A DNA stretch of 64,000 bases. Source: Tubulanus polymorphus. Its lineage: Eukaryota; Nemertea; Palaeonemertea; Tubulaniformes; Tubulanidae. Position 1 is the stretch's first letter; each line of letters begins with the position of its first letter. Made by a program: the position numbers and the translations under genes. Shown here one piece after another: positions 11,800-24,700 of this stretch. The notes beneath the pieces were generated by a model. That model was given only the letters and a program-made list of their open reading frames with translations, did not search any database and was not told where the DNA came from. The stretch covers positions 13,510,275-13,574,274 of the forward strand of contig NC_134032.1 in assembly GCF_964204645.1 (NCBI RefSeq), read 5' to 3'.

Positions 11800-11935
11800 C
11801 GATAAACGCGCGTTGTGTTCGAATCCCGCATTCGGAGCTCGGGCTGCAGGGATGGTCTTGACCATCTTCACCCGTCAAGGGATTCGAACCCACTACGCTA
11901 AAGCTGTTCCCCGAAGGTGGTGGAAGCGAGTTCGG
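11800..11935 (-). repeat. tRNA-derived repeat (SINE-like) fragment
   Basis: The minus strand carries GGGTTCGAATCCC at about 11876-11888, a match to the Pol III B box. The plus strand has TGTTCGAATCCCGC nearby. No cloverleaf with acceptor stem could be drawn, so this is a SINE-type remnant rather than a tRNA gene. Confidence 0.4.
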
Positions 11936-12672
11936 GAGTGATACCGGACCCCTGGCAAGCGAGGATGGGTTTTGCCATGCGAGTAATAAATTAGTTCACA
12001 ATTCCACCGCTAATCGTTTATATAGTGGCAGCATGCGACGGTCAAGAACTTTCGTTTTAATTTGGATATCATTTGAACAATGGCGAGCGAGGCTGTCCTT
12101 CACTGTTCCCACTCCTAAACGCGCCCAGACAAAAACTCGAGAAAACCCATTAAATTTATGTATAGCTATAAAACAATAATATTTTATTTAACATATGTCA
12201 TATTTATTTGTACCTACAAAATAAAATAGCGTTCTCTAATATTTGAAATACGGGTTTAACTCGTTTTCATAAGCGACTGAAAAAATGCTGGTCATCATCA
12301 GAGTACGAAAATTGTGAACAATTTTTTTTTCACCAAACGAAAATACGATTTTCCAGCGTGTTTTAAAACATCTCGCTACGAGGGAGAAAAACAATCGTTC
12401 CCCGAAGAAAGAATGTACCTTTAAAAATTCTCACATAAATTATTTACTGTGAATCTATGCTGCAAAAATGTCCTGCATGTTGTCATAGAATCGAATATTC
12501 AAAAAAAAGGAATTCATCAAACGTTAACGGATGTCTCAAAAAAGTAAACGCCAAAAAAAGCTCAAGATAATGAAATTGATACAAAAATCTGATTTCACAT
12601 TCGAATGAACTGCTGCTAATTCGCTGCGGTTCTAATCGAATAGTTAAATTTACAAAATAGAAGCAACTAAAT

Positions 12673-12879
12673 GATAAATGAAGAAATCCCACACTTCGAA
12701 TTTAAAATTATACGATTAAATTTATTCTTACGAAACCACAACGTTTCGGCTGTTGACTAACAGCCATCATCATTCCACCTGATGATGGCTGATAGTCAAC
12801 AGCCGAAACGTTGTGGTTTCATAATAATAAATTTAATCGTATAATTTTAAATTCGAAGTGTGGGATTTCTTCATTTATC
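12673..12879. repeat. Fold-back element with hammerhead-like centre
   Basis: A palindrome with arms of about 95 bp and ends GATAAATGAAGAAATCCCAC. The plus strand has CTGATGA at 12779-12785, then GGCTG ... CAGCC and GAAA at 12805-12808, in hammerhead order, with one extra base before stem II. The minus strand carries the same unit, but its first core base is changed (ATGATGA). Confidence 0.7.
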
Positions 12880-13786
12880 TACAGTTTACACGGATTATAG
12901 TGTTTATTCGACAACTAAATAGAAGCAACTATTTTACAAATATCGGTAAATAAACCATGCAATTAATTTGTGTAATAATCAACAAAGCTCTCTGATAAAA
13001 AGACCTTTCGAACCAGTGCCATTTACCGAAGATGCTTTTATCATTTGCGATATCGTTTCATCGATATTTGCAGTAACGATATAAACGCAGTCGACAGTAA
13101 AAGCCAATGGGAACGCCGAATTAAAGAAATCAATCTATCTCGGCATGCTAGTAATGTTTTTCATCACTTCGAAAAGTTTTAAAATGTTGCCACTGGAAAA
13201 TAGGCAAATGTATCGCGATGTCACAGATTTGGCATTTCTTACTTGTAGTTCTATGCCTTGACTAAAACCCAAATGCTGCCAAAAAGAAAATGACCGCCCC
13301 ATCGAAATAACCTCAATAAGTTATCATTAATCAAGGACTCTCACAAAATCGTGTCCATAAATCTCCCTATGACATCACGAAATAACCTTTATGTACATAT
13401 AACCAGAAAAGAAAAGATGGCTGCCTGCATAAATCCTCCTTAATGACATCATCACATATAGCCAACGGTAAGATATTATTCATTAGATATTAACTTGGAG
13501 AACATCGTAAACAGGTTTCGAAATGGCGATGATCTCTCATAAGGGAATTACGTGGTGGAACTGGTTGAATTTGAGAACACTTGAGAAATTTAGATAAATT
13601 TCGAAAAATTTCTTATTGCTACCCGGACAAAATCTTTTTTCCCTATCGGGCAGAAGAAACGCTGCGCTTTTTGTTTTTCTTTTTTAAACATAAATTCTCT
13701 TTAAAATATAACAGAGAGGTGTCAAACAGAACAAATTTACTACTGTACAACCTTTCTTTATGTATTAACAAAGTCCAGCTCGAGCC

Positions 13787-14137
13787 CGGGCGGGGTATAC
13801 CCAGTCCGGATACCAGACAATCTAAGGGTCCGGGCGGGGTATACCCAGTCTGAATACCAGACAATCTAAGGGTCCGGGCGGGGTATACCCAGTCTGAATA
13901 CCTGACAATCTAAGGGTCCGGGCGGGGTATACCCCGTCTGAATACCAGACAATCTAAGGGTCCGGGCGGGGTATGCCCCGTCTGAATACCAGACAATCTA
14001 AGGGTCCGGGCGGGGTATGCCCCGTCTGAATACCAGACAATCTAAGGGTCCGGGCGGGGTATGCCCCGTCTGAATACCAGACAATCTAAGGGTCCGGGCG
14101 GGGTATACCCCGTCTGAATACCAGACAATCTAAGCCG
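13787..14137. repeat. 44-bp GC-rich minisatellite, 8 copies
   Basis: Units start CGGGCGGGGTAT at 13787, 13831, 13875, 13919, 13963, 14007, 14051 and 14095. Units are nearly identical. Some contain the perfect palindrome CGGGGTATACCCCG; others have one or two changes (TATGCCCCG, TATACCCAG). Confidence 0.92.
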
Positions 14138-14820
14138 TAAGCCGTACTTTGGGAACCACGCCCCAGATTGGCAACGCTCGGTCAAAATTTACCTCTACTC
14201 GTTTAAAACACAGAAATTGAGAATCATTTCTAGAGTCCATGGTTCCCACAGTTATACGAATTCAAAATTCCCAAGTATTTCATGGGTGATTTTTCAATTT
14301 TCCCAAATGGAAATGAACACATATCGTCATGCTACAGTCAAAATTTTAGCGGTGACTGGTTGATCAAGGTGATTTTCAAGGGAAATTGCTGAAGAAAGTT
14401 GCCCTTGGCAAATGCAATATGTTAAATGTAATGAATTTCCCAAGTATTTCCCTGATTTGAGGAAAATTTTTTTCAAATTCCCAAGTTTTTCCCAATTTTC
14501 CTGTTCTGTGGGAACCATGAGAGTCAAAACTTAACCACAAAGTGTTGAATAAGGTCTAGGAAATGATAGCTTACTGCAGGATGCATTTACCCTCATACGG
14601 AGATCGATACCTTGCAGGACAGTTCTATTGCTGATCACGTTTTCAAGACTGTGCCTTAAATCTGCATTCCAGATGATATCTAAAATGGGTTAACCTTCCC
14701 TCAGGAAAACAACCCTTAAATACAAATGTCAAATGTACACTATACTAGCCCAGAGACCTTTCTATTCGATGAACCAGCATTACGAAGCCTAGAATTTTCA
14801 TAACCGTCTTTTTTTTTCAT

Positions 14821-14851
<31 letters not shown>

Positions 14852-14854
14852 CAC
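14821..14854. repeat. AT microsatellite
   Basis: A short run of TA dinucleotides with CATA at the left edge. Confidence 0.9.
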
Positions 14855-15024
14855 AATCAACATAATATTCGCCGGTATATTTGTTAACGAATTTTCAACG
14901 AATCAGATTTTGTTTTATTATACCTAAGAATAGTAATAATAATTATTATAATCCATTACTATTTACAACGATGAAATTTAAATGCAATATCTGATATTTC
15001 GTAAATATCTTTTTGATGGTTAGG

Positions 15025-15162
15025 TTACACCGCAATGAATCGGTAAACCCTCGCTTTCTCGCGTAGAACCGCACCAATTCCCGTTACCGAGTCCAGTCCG
15101 TCGGTGCCCCACTTCGGTTCAATTCGTTGGTAGGCAACCTTCTTCTTGGTTAACCGAAGTTC
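15025..15162 (-). CDS. Possible unassigned terminal exon
   Basis: On the minus strand a frame follows the acceptor-like GTGCAG at 15163 and runs 45 codons to a TAA at 15025. It includes KKKVAYQRIEP, KWGTDGLDSVTGIGA and REKARVYRFIAV. The composition looks protein-like, with no simple repeats, and the frame continues upstream for another 13 codons without a stop. I do not recognise a family and see no partner exons in the 580 bp before RAD21's last exon. It could be an alternative 3' exon, a gene remnant or chance. Confidence 0.25.
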   Translation of the reverse strand, partial: ELRLTKKKVAYQRIEPKWGTDGLDSVTGIGAVLREKARVYRFIAV

Positions 15163-15745
15163 CTGCACTGATTTTTGGATGCAGCAAATTTGCTTCGAAC
15201 TCACTCACTTCAAGAGTACAATATCCAAAATTTTCTCCCCCTCCAATAAGATAGTCAGGTAGACGAATTCAATCAAACTGAAGAATGCAAATCAAATATT
15301 CTCTTGTTTTTTTTTCCACATTTTAGGATTTTAAGATTGTCCGAATCAGACGAGGTTAACTGTATTCTTACACGGATATTTTTGAGTACCCAAATATTTC
15401 CCCACTTTGTCTCGCGTATTTCAAACGATACGGCGACTTTAAACCAGACTCAAAGCTCGTCACCCAAAACTGTCGTATTCATCTTTCTCAAAACGAACCC
15501 GCGATAAACTGTCATTTTCGGTATCGTAGTTTAAATCGTGCGATACTTTCAGATCGTACGGAGATTAATATCCCTCCATCACTCGGATATATCCCTCTCG
15601 CATGCAGCCGTCACTTCAACACTCGCGCCTTTCCGTAGAAACCCTCGAAAAAACAATGTTATAACCGACGAATCGCGCGGAGATCCGACCCGCATACGTA
15701 CACTCGTTTCTCAAAACGTCTAAATCGTCGTCGCCGCGACGACTC

Positions 15746-18700
15746 TCAACACAAAACGTCGAAATTCGGCCCGCGACTCAGCGTGATATCGCCGAACGGC
15801 TCCGACTGATGTAAACAAACGTTCTCCTGTTTCTTCAACACCAAAAACGTGTAGAACTTCGACGCGGCTTTCTTGCGATTGTCGGAATGCGTGAACTCGC
15901 GGAACGTCATGCTGTCGCGGTCGCGCAGTTTCGTTTGTAACATGTTCAATATGACGTGCGTTCGTTTGCTCAGTCGTTTCTCGGCATACTCCTCGGTCGC
16001 CGCGATCGCTGCCATCTCATCCGTACTCTACAATTAAAATTTCAGATTATTTTAAACAAAATTTCAGATTATTCTGTTTTATCAATGAACAGTTCTTTTT
16101 TTCAAGCGCGGTAACAAGGTTAGATTTTGGTTGTTAGTAGCCCGGTGGCAGGGTTGCCAATTTCTGCCCATTTACAAATCCTTCGACCGAGTTTCCCCCC
16201 GATATTTCCACTTTAAAACACAAAATTCCCAATCAATGGGATTTTCAAGGTCTAAAATGAAATAAAGAAACAAGCGGTCAATAGCAAAATCTAAATTTTG
16301 TTTTCCCGGTTTTTGGGAAAAATTGTTAAATTCCCCGAGTTTTCCCTGATTTCCAGGGCTGGGTTTCATAGAGGTGGAAGAAAAATAGTCCCGGGGAACA
16401 TTTTGAAATTTGTCAGTTATAACCACGGTTTCTCATTGTTACTATGATGGTTGTCACCCAGATTGAGGATTGACCCGTAGGGATAGATTTGACACTCAAG
16501 TCTACGAAACCGGGCCCTGAGTTTTCGAGGTAAGAAGCCGCCCTGCCCTCGCGGAGTGTGAGGGTCGTACAGGCCGAGGACTCACCAGTAATTGCCCTTG
16601 TCCGTCGATATCGATAAGACCCTCCTGAAACTCGCTGCTGAAGATATCATCGTTCGGTAGATCCTCATCGTCGTCGAGTTGTCTCTGCTGCTGCTGCTGC
16701 TGTTGCTCGTGTAACTGTTCCAATTGTTGCAGCTCGGTCGGATGCACGCCCGTCGGGTCGTCGTCGAGCATCTGCGGCACCGATATATCGATATTCGACG
16801 GTGGCTCCATCTGCGGCAGCGTGTCCTCGAGCGTCGGCAGAACGGGCAACGGAATATCCGAGTCGATCGGGTCGGGTTGCTGCTGAACCGACGGCGGCGG
16901 GTGCAATGAATAATCAGCCGTCACGTCAAATCGATTGACATCCACGCCGACAGAAGGGGGCGGAGCTAACAATGATTGATCCGGCGTCTGCTGCTGCTGT
17001 TGTTGTTGCGGATAGTGATTCTTACGGCGTCTCGTGATGCGTTTGATTTCTCCGCGTTCTGAAGTTAAATAAATGATGAATAACTAATATAATTTAATCT
17101 ATTTTTCACTACAATATAAATGCTGAATTAACATCGATAAGTGAAGGAGCAGTCACAGAGCCCACAGGCTGTAACAATTTAGGACCAAGCCCAGGGTCCG
17201 ATCCGATCTAAGGAATGAAACTTATTTGCCCGGGGGCGAGCATATCTGATATTTTACTTGCCCCCTCAAAAATCTACCTGCCCTACACAAGCAGTCCAAC
17301 TGTTGTATCGATTGGCAAAAAGCTTTGAGACATAAAATTGCACTAGCCAATGATAACCTACTTGCCCTGATGAGAATATACTTGTCCCGGGCAATCGGAC
17401 AAGTGCTTAGATCGGACCCTGCAAGCCAAGTGGTGACTGCACCCAAGAATAACTTCGAGACGCTTGTATTTTTAACCATTTCACCCGCAAGGCGAATTGA
17501 TCGAAACATACTCAGTTACGAACTGAGTTGACAACTCACCTTGTTCCGGTTGATCGAGGTCTAATTTGTCATCGTCATCTTCCTCTTCGGCCATCGGACG
17601 AGTAGTTAGATTACGCTGGAAAACCTGGAAAAAACACACACAACACAACAATCAGTTAATGTCTATTTATTAATTGATGAGACCTGTTTTTCTGGGATAT
17701 TTTGTTTACTTTTTGGGGTACATACCTCATTTATGTCTTAACAGAATGCCAAAAATCGCGGACAACAACTGAATATCCGATATTATTCCAGTTCTGTACC
17801 AAATAGATGGATTGGCAAAAAGACTCCTTAAGTCCAGTTGAATGAGAGAGAAAATCATCCATTTTGTCAAATTTCTTGAATAAGAACATTGTTACCATGC
17901 CTACGCCACCCTGATTTAGTTGTTGAGACCCCACAAGAAAAATAACTTCATTTCGTAGGCATGGTGACAATGTAAAAATTCAAGAAATTTCACAAAATGG
18001 AGGATTTTCTCTCTCATTCAACTGGACTTAAGGAGTCTTTTGGCCAATCCATCTAATTGGTACAGAACTGGAAATATATCGGATATTCAGTTGTTGTCCG
18101 CGATTTTTGGCATTCTGTTAAGACATAAATGAGGTATGTACCCCAAAAAGTAAGCAAAATATCCAAGAAAAACAGGTCTAATCCATTAATAAATAGACAT
18201 TAGTCATTATGGTAGACATACAACAAGGGGGTGAATTATTCTTCGGTTCAGGGTCTCATTTTTTACATTTCCACCAAGTCTTGCTGGTTCCCACAGTTAT
18301 ACGAATAAAAAATACCCAAGTTTTTTTCCCAAGTATTTCACGGATGATTTTTTCAATTTTTTTACAATTAATTAATGAACGGATACAATCATGCTACAGT
18401 CAATATTTTAGGTGATTTTCTAGTGAAATTGCTGAAGAAAGTTGCACTTGGCAAAATGCAATACGTGAAATGTAAACGAATTCCTAAAATATTTCCCTTA
18501 TTTGAGGAAGAATTTTTCAAATTCCCAAATATTTCCAAACCGGGAATTATCATTTCAAAATTCCCAAGTTTTACCTAATTTCCCTGTTCTGCGGGAACCA
18601 TGCTTGTTACACATCAAAACAAACAATTCAAAGCGCGCGACGTACCTTCGGTAAGAATTTCGAGCACAGCGCCCGTCCCGGTAAAGCGAATAGTTTCTCA

Positions 18701-21700
18701 ACGCCGCCGGTTTCTTTCCAGTGCATGAGTTTTTTGGTAGGCGGCGCCAGGTCGAGCGTCGTGACAATATCCGACGTATCGGACAGTTGAATCTTCATCG
18801 TCTCGCTCGGAATTCCTTTTTGATCGTCGACGATTAATTTACGTTTTCGTTTGGTTTTTCGTTCGGTGCCTGAAATTTAAATTTTTGAACATCTTGTATT
18901 TCTGTAAATTCATCCCTTCCTTTATCCCTTCCAGAACTCAGTCTCAAAGGCTAATTTTTTAATGTGATATCTATCTCGTTCAATGGACTCAATTTCTGAT
19001 ACATACCCGGTACTAGAAACTACTTTCAAATACATACTAGGAGTACATACAGTTAACTCTCTTCCCCCTATGATGTCACTCTTTAACTACGACGAAAGTT
19101 GGACATATTTATTCCTGTCCAAAGAGACTTGACTTGGGATCATCCATCTCAGATATCCGTTACAAGTCCGACAAAGTTTGCCCCGCCCCAGAAAGTGTTA
19201 GGGCCTACAGCGTTTCTAGGAGTGAAATACTGAACTCACCGATAGCCGTTATATCGAGCGGCTCTAAAGCGAACGCTTCGTCTTCGTTTTGAACTAAAGT
19301 CGTCTGCTCGCCGAGTAACGTCTGCTGCTGCTGTTGAGTAGTTTCTAAATTCGGTATAACCGGCTGTGATATCGCAGCTGCTGCTGCTGCTGCTGCTGCA
19401 CTCGTGCCAGGCATGTTCATATCGGGGACTTCCATCTGTAACTCTTTAGCAACTGTAGCACAAACGAGAAATAATGAATCATAAACTGGTTTATGTGGGT
19501 CCTGCCTAGAACTAAAACTGGGTTTTAACTGACATTATCACAGGAAATATACGATCCCCCCAAATCTACAACATTAAATGATCTTGTTTTCATCGACAGG
19601 GTTTTTATTTCACTTGTGTTTTCAATTATGAAATTGAATTGTACCTTCTTTTTCAGCCAGCGGTGGTAGCCCGCTGACATCTTGTGCCATTGACACCTCG
19701 GCGACTGGTTCCTCGAACAATCCACCAGCTCCCATATTGAAATCAGCATCGCCTGAAAATGATATCACACATGTTGAAGAAAACTGTTATAATCCAAATT
19801 AACATTGTTCCCGCAGTTTACACAAATTCAAAATTCAAAGTTTTTCGATTTACTCAAATGCGAATGGGGCCTTCATTAAGGTGAATATTACATCATACTC
19901 TTCAGAGTGGTGACCGAGGTGATTTTCAAGAAATGTCGCTTTCGCAAATGAGATCAAAGAACTAGGCTACAGTTACATGAACATCCCAAACACTTCCAGA
20001 TAAGAAGAAAATCCATCAAAACCCAAATATTTCTTAATGGGGAATGTTACTTTGAAATTATCAATTTTTTCCTAACTGCGCCCGGGTTGAGGACAGTTTT
20101 GAGTATATGAAACTGAGCGCCAGTTTTTTACAACAATGATATACTGCTGCTAGGGGTCAGTTTAACTTGACCCGATTTCATCTGCCTTACCGAACAAATC
20201 GTGGTCAACATCTCCACCGAAATCCCCATTGTTATCATCGTCGTCGTCATCATCGCAGCCAGCAGGGGGCGACGGTGGTGCTGTTTATAGAACAACGTTA
20301 AATTAACATAACAGAACAATGAACTATCATTAATCAAACAACGATAAATGATTACTTTTAACAAATTTAAACGATAACTTGTGTGAACTATTGTGTGTGG
20401 AGGAGAAAATTCATGAACATGTTTTTGCTGCCAGCCACAAAATACTCGTACTTTCTGTTCTATCACCAGTGATTCTTCATATTTACAGTTAGATATTTGC
20501 TCACTGGCACGTGAGAATGACACAGTTCCTGATTGGCCAATAATTTGGACTAACTCTTGATTCTCAATATTCATTGGTAAACTTCGAGCAAAGGCCGACT
20601 ATGCAACAGCTCCAGTGCCAACGTACGAGTGGCAATAGAGGGCAGCATCATATTTTCAAGCTGGCAGCAAACACGTTAACCTGAAAGCTACCGGAGTCAG
20701 ACCTTAAGACCACTTGAGTCAAGGTCGCTCTGGACCCAAGGGTCAAATGTTTCACGGCTATTGGAGTCAATGTTCCAGTCTATTGACTGTGAGAGTCACC
20801 AAGTACCTCCGAAAACAAATACTGGCATGAATTTTCACCAACACACAGTTTTATGGCTCAGAAATGACAAAAAATCTTGAAAGAATTCTGTATGCGTCCT
20901 TCCAATATCAATATTTTTCAGTTAAGGTTTATGTTTATTAAGGGATCAATATCTTTCAGTTAAGGTTTATTAAGGGGTCATCCATGAGAGGATCTAAGAT
21001 GAATTTAACTGATGCTGTTAAAAGGCGTTAAGAACAGAAATCACAAATTCTGTTAGTGACGAAAATTCGAACCCTAAATTTACGTATCATTCACCATTAA
21101 GTACGCATAAATCGCAACCAATACCATGCCACAAGCCAATCTTGATGTTATAACACAATATGCGCTCGAGAGTTTGAAAGTTATTCCCTGTCAAGAGGGT
21201 ACGAATTGAACAAGGATTTGACAAGCAGTTGACCGGCTCGAGGGGAACAGAGCTCCAACCGAGGGGAGGGGCAAACCATGCACAATGAAGTGAACTTAAA
21301 CACCAGGCGATAATACGCTATATTTTTCAAACCGTCCAAAACTTAAACCTGATAGGAGAAAACAATACAGGAAAGTAGCACACAGAAATAGCAAGACCAA
21401 TCATTAAACAACAGTAAACCTTCTTCTGGCAAAATCAGATTCAGTTATCAATCAACGCCCAGGATTCAACACATCCCTTTACATCTATCTTATCAGTTCA
21501 CTTTCAAAAACTGATTGTCCATACTTCATAGGTGCTCAGGACTTCACCCCGGACATTTTCAATAGAAAATGAACTACAAACACCAGACATTCAGCACACC
21601 TTCAAAAACTGATCCACACTTCACATGTGTTCAGAACTTCACCTGAGACATTTCTAATTGAAAATGAACTACAAACACCAAGACATAACATACGTATTAT

Positions 21701-24700
21701 AAGCGCACTTCACGCGTGTTCAGTACTTCACCTCATTTTTAATTGAAAATGAACTACAAACACCAGACATTCAGCACACTTTCAAAAACTGATCGTCCAC
21801 ACTTTACGCATGTGTTCAGAACTTCGCCGGTGACATTTCTAATTGAAAATGAACTACAAACACCAAGACATAACATACGTATTATAAGCGCACTTCACGC
21901 GTGTTCAGTACTTCACCTCATTTTTAATTGAAAATGAACTACAAACACCAGACATATCATCAGTTCACTTTCAAAAACTGATCGTCCACACTTTACGCAT
22001 GTGTTCAGAACTTCACTTGATATATTTTCAATTGAAAATAAACTATGTTAACACTGGACGTAAGGCTAAAAAAAATTGATACCTTGTTTCTCCGCTCTGC
22101 TGAGCTTAAATGTTGACCCGGCCAGCCGCCTATCTACCCTATACATTACTTTTTTTAAAATCGTGATCAATTTTACCATAACAGACCCGTCCGCTATAGA
22201 AATCGACTGTTTATAAATTTTATCATATTTTACAAAAATGACCCGGCCGCTGCGGAGAAACAAGGTATCATTTTTGTTTAGCCTAAGATATTTTATCAGC
22301 ACTTTCAAAATCTGATCGCCAAGTTACATCCAACAATGGTGAATGTCTGTTCCGGACTCAACGGTGCGTAGCTAGAAAGGTTTACTGTTGTACATTGTTT
22401 AATCGATCTGCATTGATTTCTTCAACGATTCGAATACTGTTAGAAGAGAACGATTGATTAGTAGTTGATACAGAGTGATACTCTGTGAATTATAATCTAT
22501 CTTACCGGTGACAAGCGTCTCGTTAAAATTCAAACCAGGTCCGAGATCACCTGCAGACATTGTTTGAGAGGCAGTATATCAGTGATACATGAATCAGTAA
22601 TTATACCCCCTTAAAATCAGTTCGTCAGTGTATAACACCTCCTCCCTCCCCCTTCCCGAAATTTCACAAAATATACACAATGACACGAGGTGTCAATTTT
22701 TCAGCCAGACCAATTATTTCCATTCTCAAGTCAAAACTTATTGATCTCTGCAACTGAATCTTAATTCACACTTCGTGGAACTGGATCCACTTCCACAGTT
22801 GTCAGTAAAGATTTTTGACTAAGAGTTAACTCATAGAAAATGATCCTATTTCAACTCAGAGTTCAGTTAACTCTTAACTGTGTAACTATAGGTTCTGAAA
22901 GAATCCAGCCAGAACTAGTTCCACAGTCGTGAGTTCAGATTTTAACTCACTGAAAATGAACCAATTTTTCTAACTCATCACCGTGGAACTGGATCCTGGA
23001 TGTCAGTTTCCTACGCCCGGTTAACACTATAATTTCCTCTCGTTTATGACACTTACCGAGAAGTCCGTCTCCCATGACCTGTTCGAACGCGTCGTTCCTC
23101 ATCGGAGCGTTAAACACGGCGTCGACGTCCATCGGTTTCTCCGTCGACGGGTCGCGGTGAGTCGACACCGACGCGTCGTGCGACTTATCGGTCGCGTTCA
23201 GTAAATGAGTCGTCGACCTGTCGGCTGCCCGGTATAACGACTCTTCCATGTTACCGGCGTCTCGCATGATCTCCTTATCGTCAAAACCGATATCACCTGA
23301 AAACATATTCAAAATTTTGAATTTCAGAGCACAATCTTTTTTTTTTACTAAATGAGCTTGGACTTCAATCCAAAATTCCCTCAATATTTCCCTGACTCTT
23401 CGCCAAAAATTTCCTGATTAAATTATAAGCTATCCTCAGTGGGAGCTGCTGTTTCTTATAAAGAGGTTCCTTGAGCAACTCGTCACCAGCAAAAATAACA
23501 AGATACCAAAAATTCAAATTCCCTGATTAAATCATAACATATCCTCAGTGAGGGCTGTTTCTTATCAAGAGGTTCTTTGTACCACCCGTGAAACACCAAA
23601 ATTTCAAATTCCCTGAGTTGAGCCGGATTTTTTGAAAAAGAATCCAGATGAATGATCAATTGTTTTAGATACAAGATGCACATGTAAAACATGAAATATC
23701 TGCGAAGACGAGTCAAACATTTGACCTCGACAATCGCTGGTACATATGGGGGTTATAGAATAACGAGAAGATTGAGGCTAGTTGCACAGATTCAAGACCA
23801 TCTTATCTTCGTTCAATAGCTATAAATCTAACAACATAAAACCAGTTTTAAGATTCTCAGACTTACCGAAACCTTCATCTCCGACAATCGGGATATTTCC
23901 GATTTCTTCACGCATCGTAATCTCCTCCGGTCGACTCTGATTTACTGTAAACTGAGCCTGAACATCGATATCACTGTAAAACATAGAGCAAAATCAAATA
24001 TAGGGTACAGAACGACACTGACAAACACGTACCGCGTTACGCAGGATCCAGTTCCACAGTCGTGAGTTACAGTGTTTCAGTAAGGGCCAGGTCCCAGGTC
24101 CGTCTGTCGTTTTTTAAGGACCCACCTGTTTTTTTACACCAGCTTTCGTTTCAGGGACTGTGACATATTATGGGACCCTTTAGTTCACTTTCAATGAGTT
24201 AACTCTTGAGTCAAATCTTAACTCACAACTGTGGAACTGGATCCAGGGTTCTTCTTAAAGATCAAGGGCCAGTTATTCAAAAGTTGGTAAAAGATAATTG
24301 GCGTACTAACAACATACTGGTAAATGAACTTTCAATTTTCACAATGGGATCATTCACCTATTACGTATGCATCAGGGGAGGGGGAGGGGTAAGTGAGTCA
24401 AATTTTATGCGTACATAATAAATGAATGACCCCTATGTCAACCATCGACTAGTTAACTCTAACCAACTTTTGAGCACTGCAGTGTAGACCTATGAAAGCA
24501 GCGTGCCAGTTATTCCACAGCCAACCAACACACTGGGGTGGATTTTCTTTTTAAATCTCAAATTCTCCAGGGCCCAGTTCCATAGTCATGGCTTAGACTT
24601 AAGACCAATTTAAGACCATCTTAGTTCTATAACCAATCTAACAACTTAAGACCAATCTTAAGATTTAAGACCATTTTTGGACTTAAGTCTCCACTGAAGA

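Larger units (their letters stand above)
11236..15024. other. Repeat-rich intergenic region
   Basis: It holds tRNA-like B-box sequences at 11800-11935, a family B end at 11945-11965, a fold-back element (12673-12879), a 44-bp minisatellite (13787-14137) and an AT microsatellite (14821-14854). The missing first exon of the FkbM gene may lie at the left side. I recognise no coding exon. Confidence 0.5.

Noticed and set aside
20128-20574. 148-codon minus-strand frame
   Set aside because: Overlaps RAD21 exon 6 in a different frame; the exon is 20191-20280.
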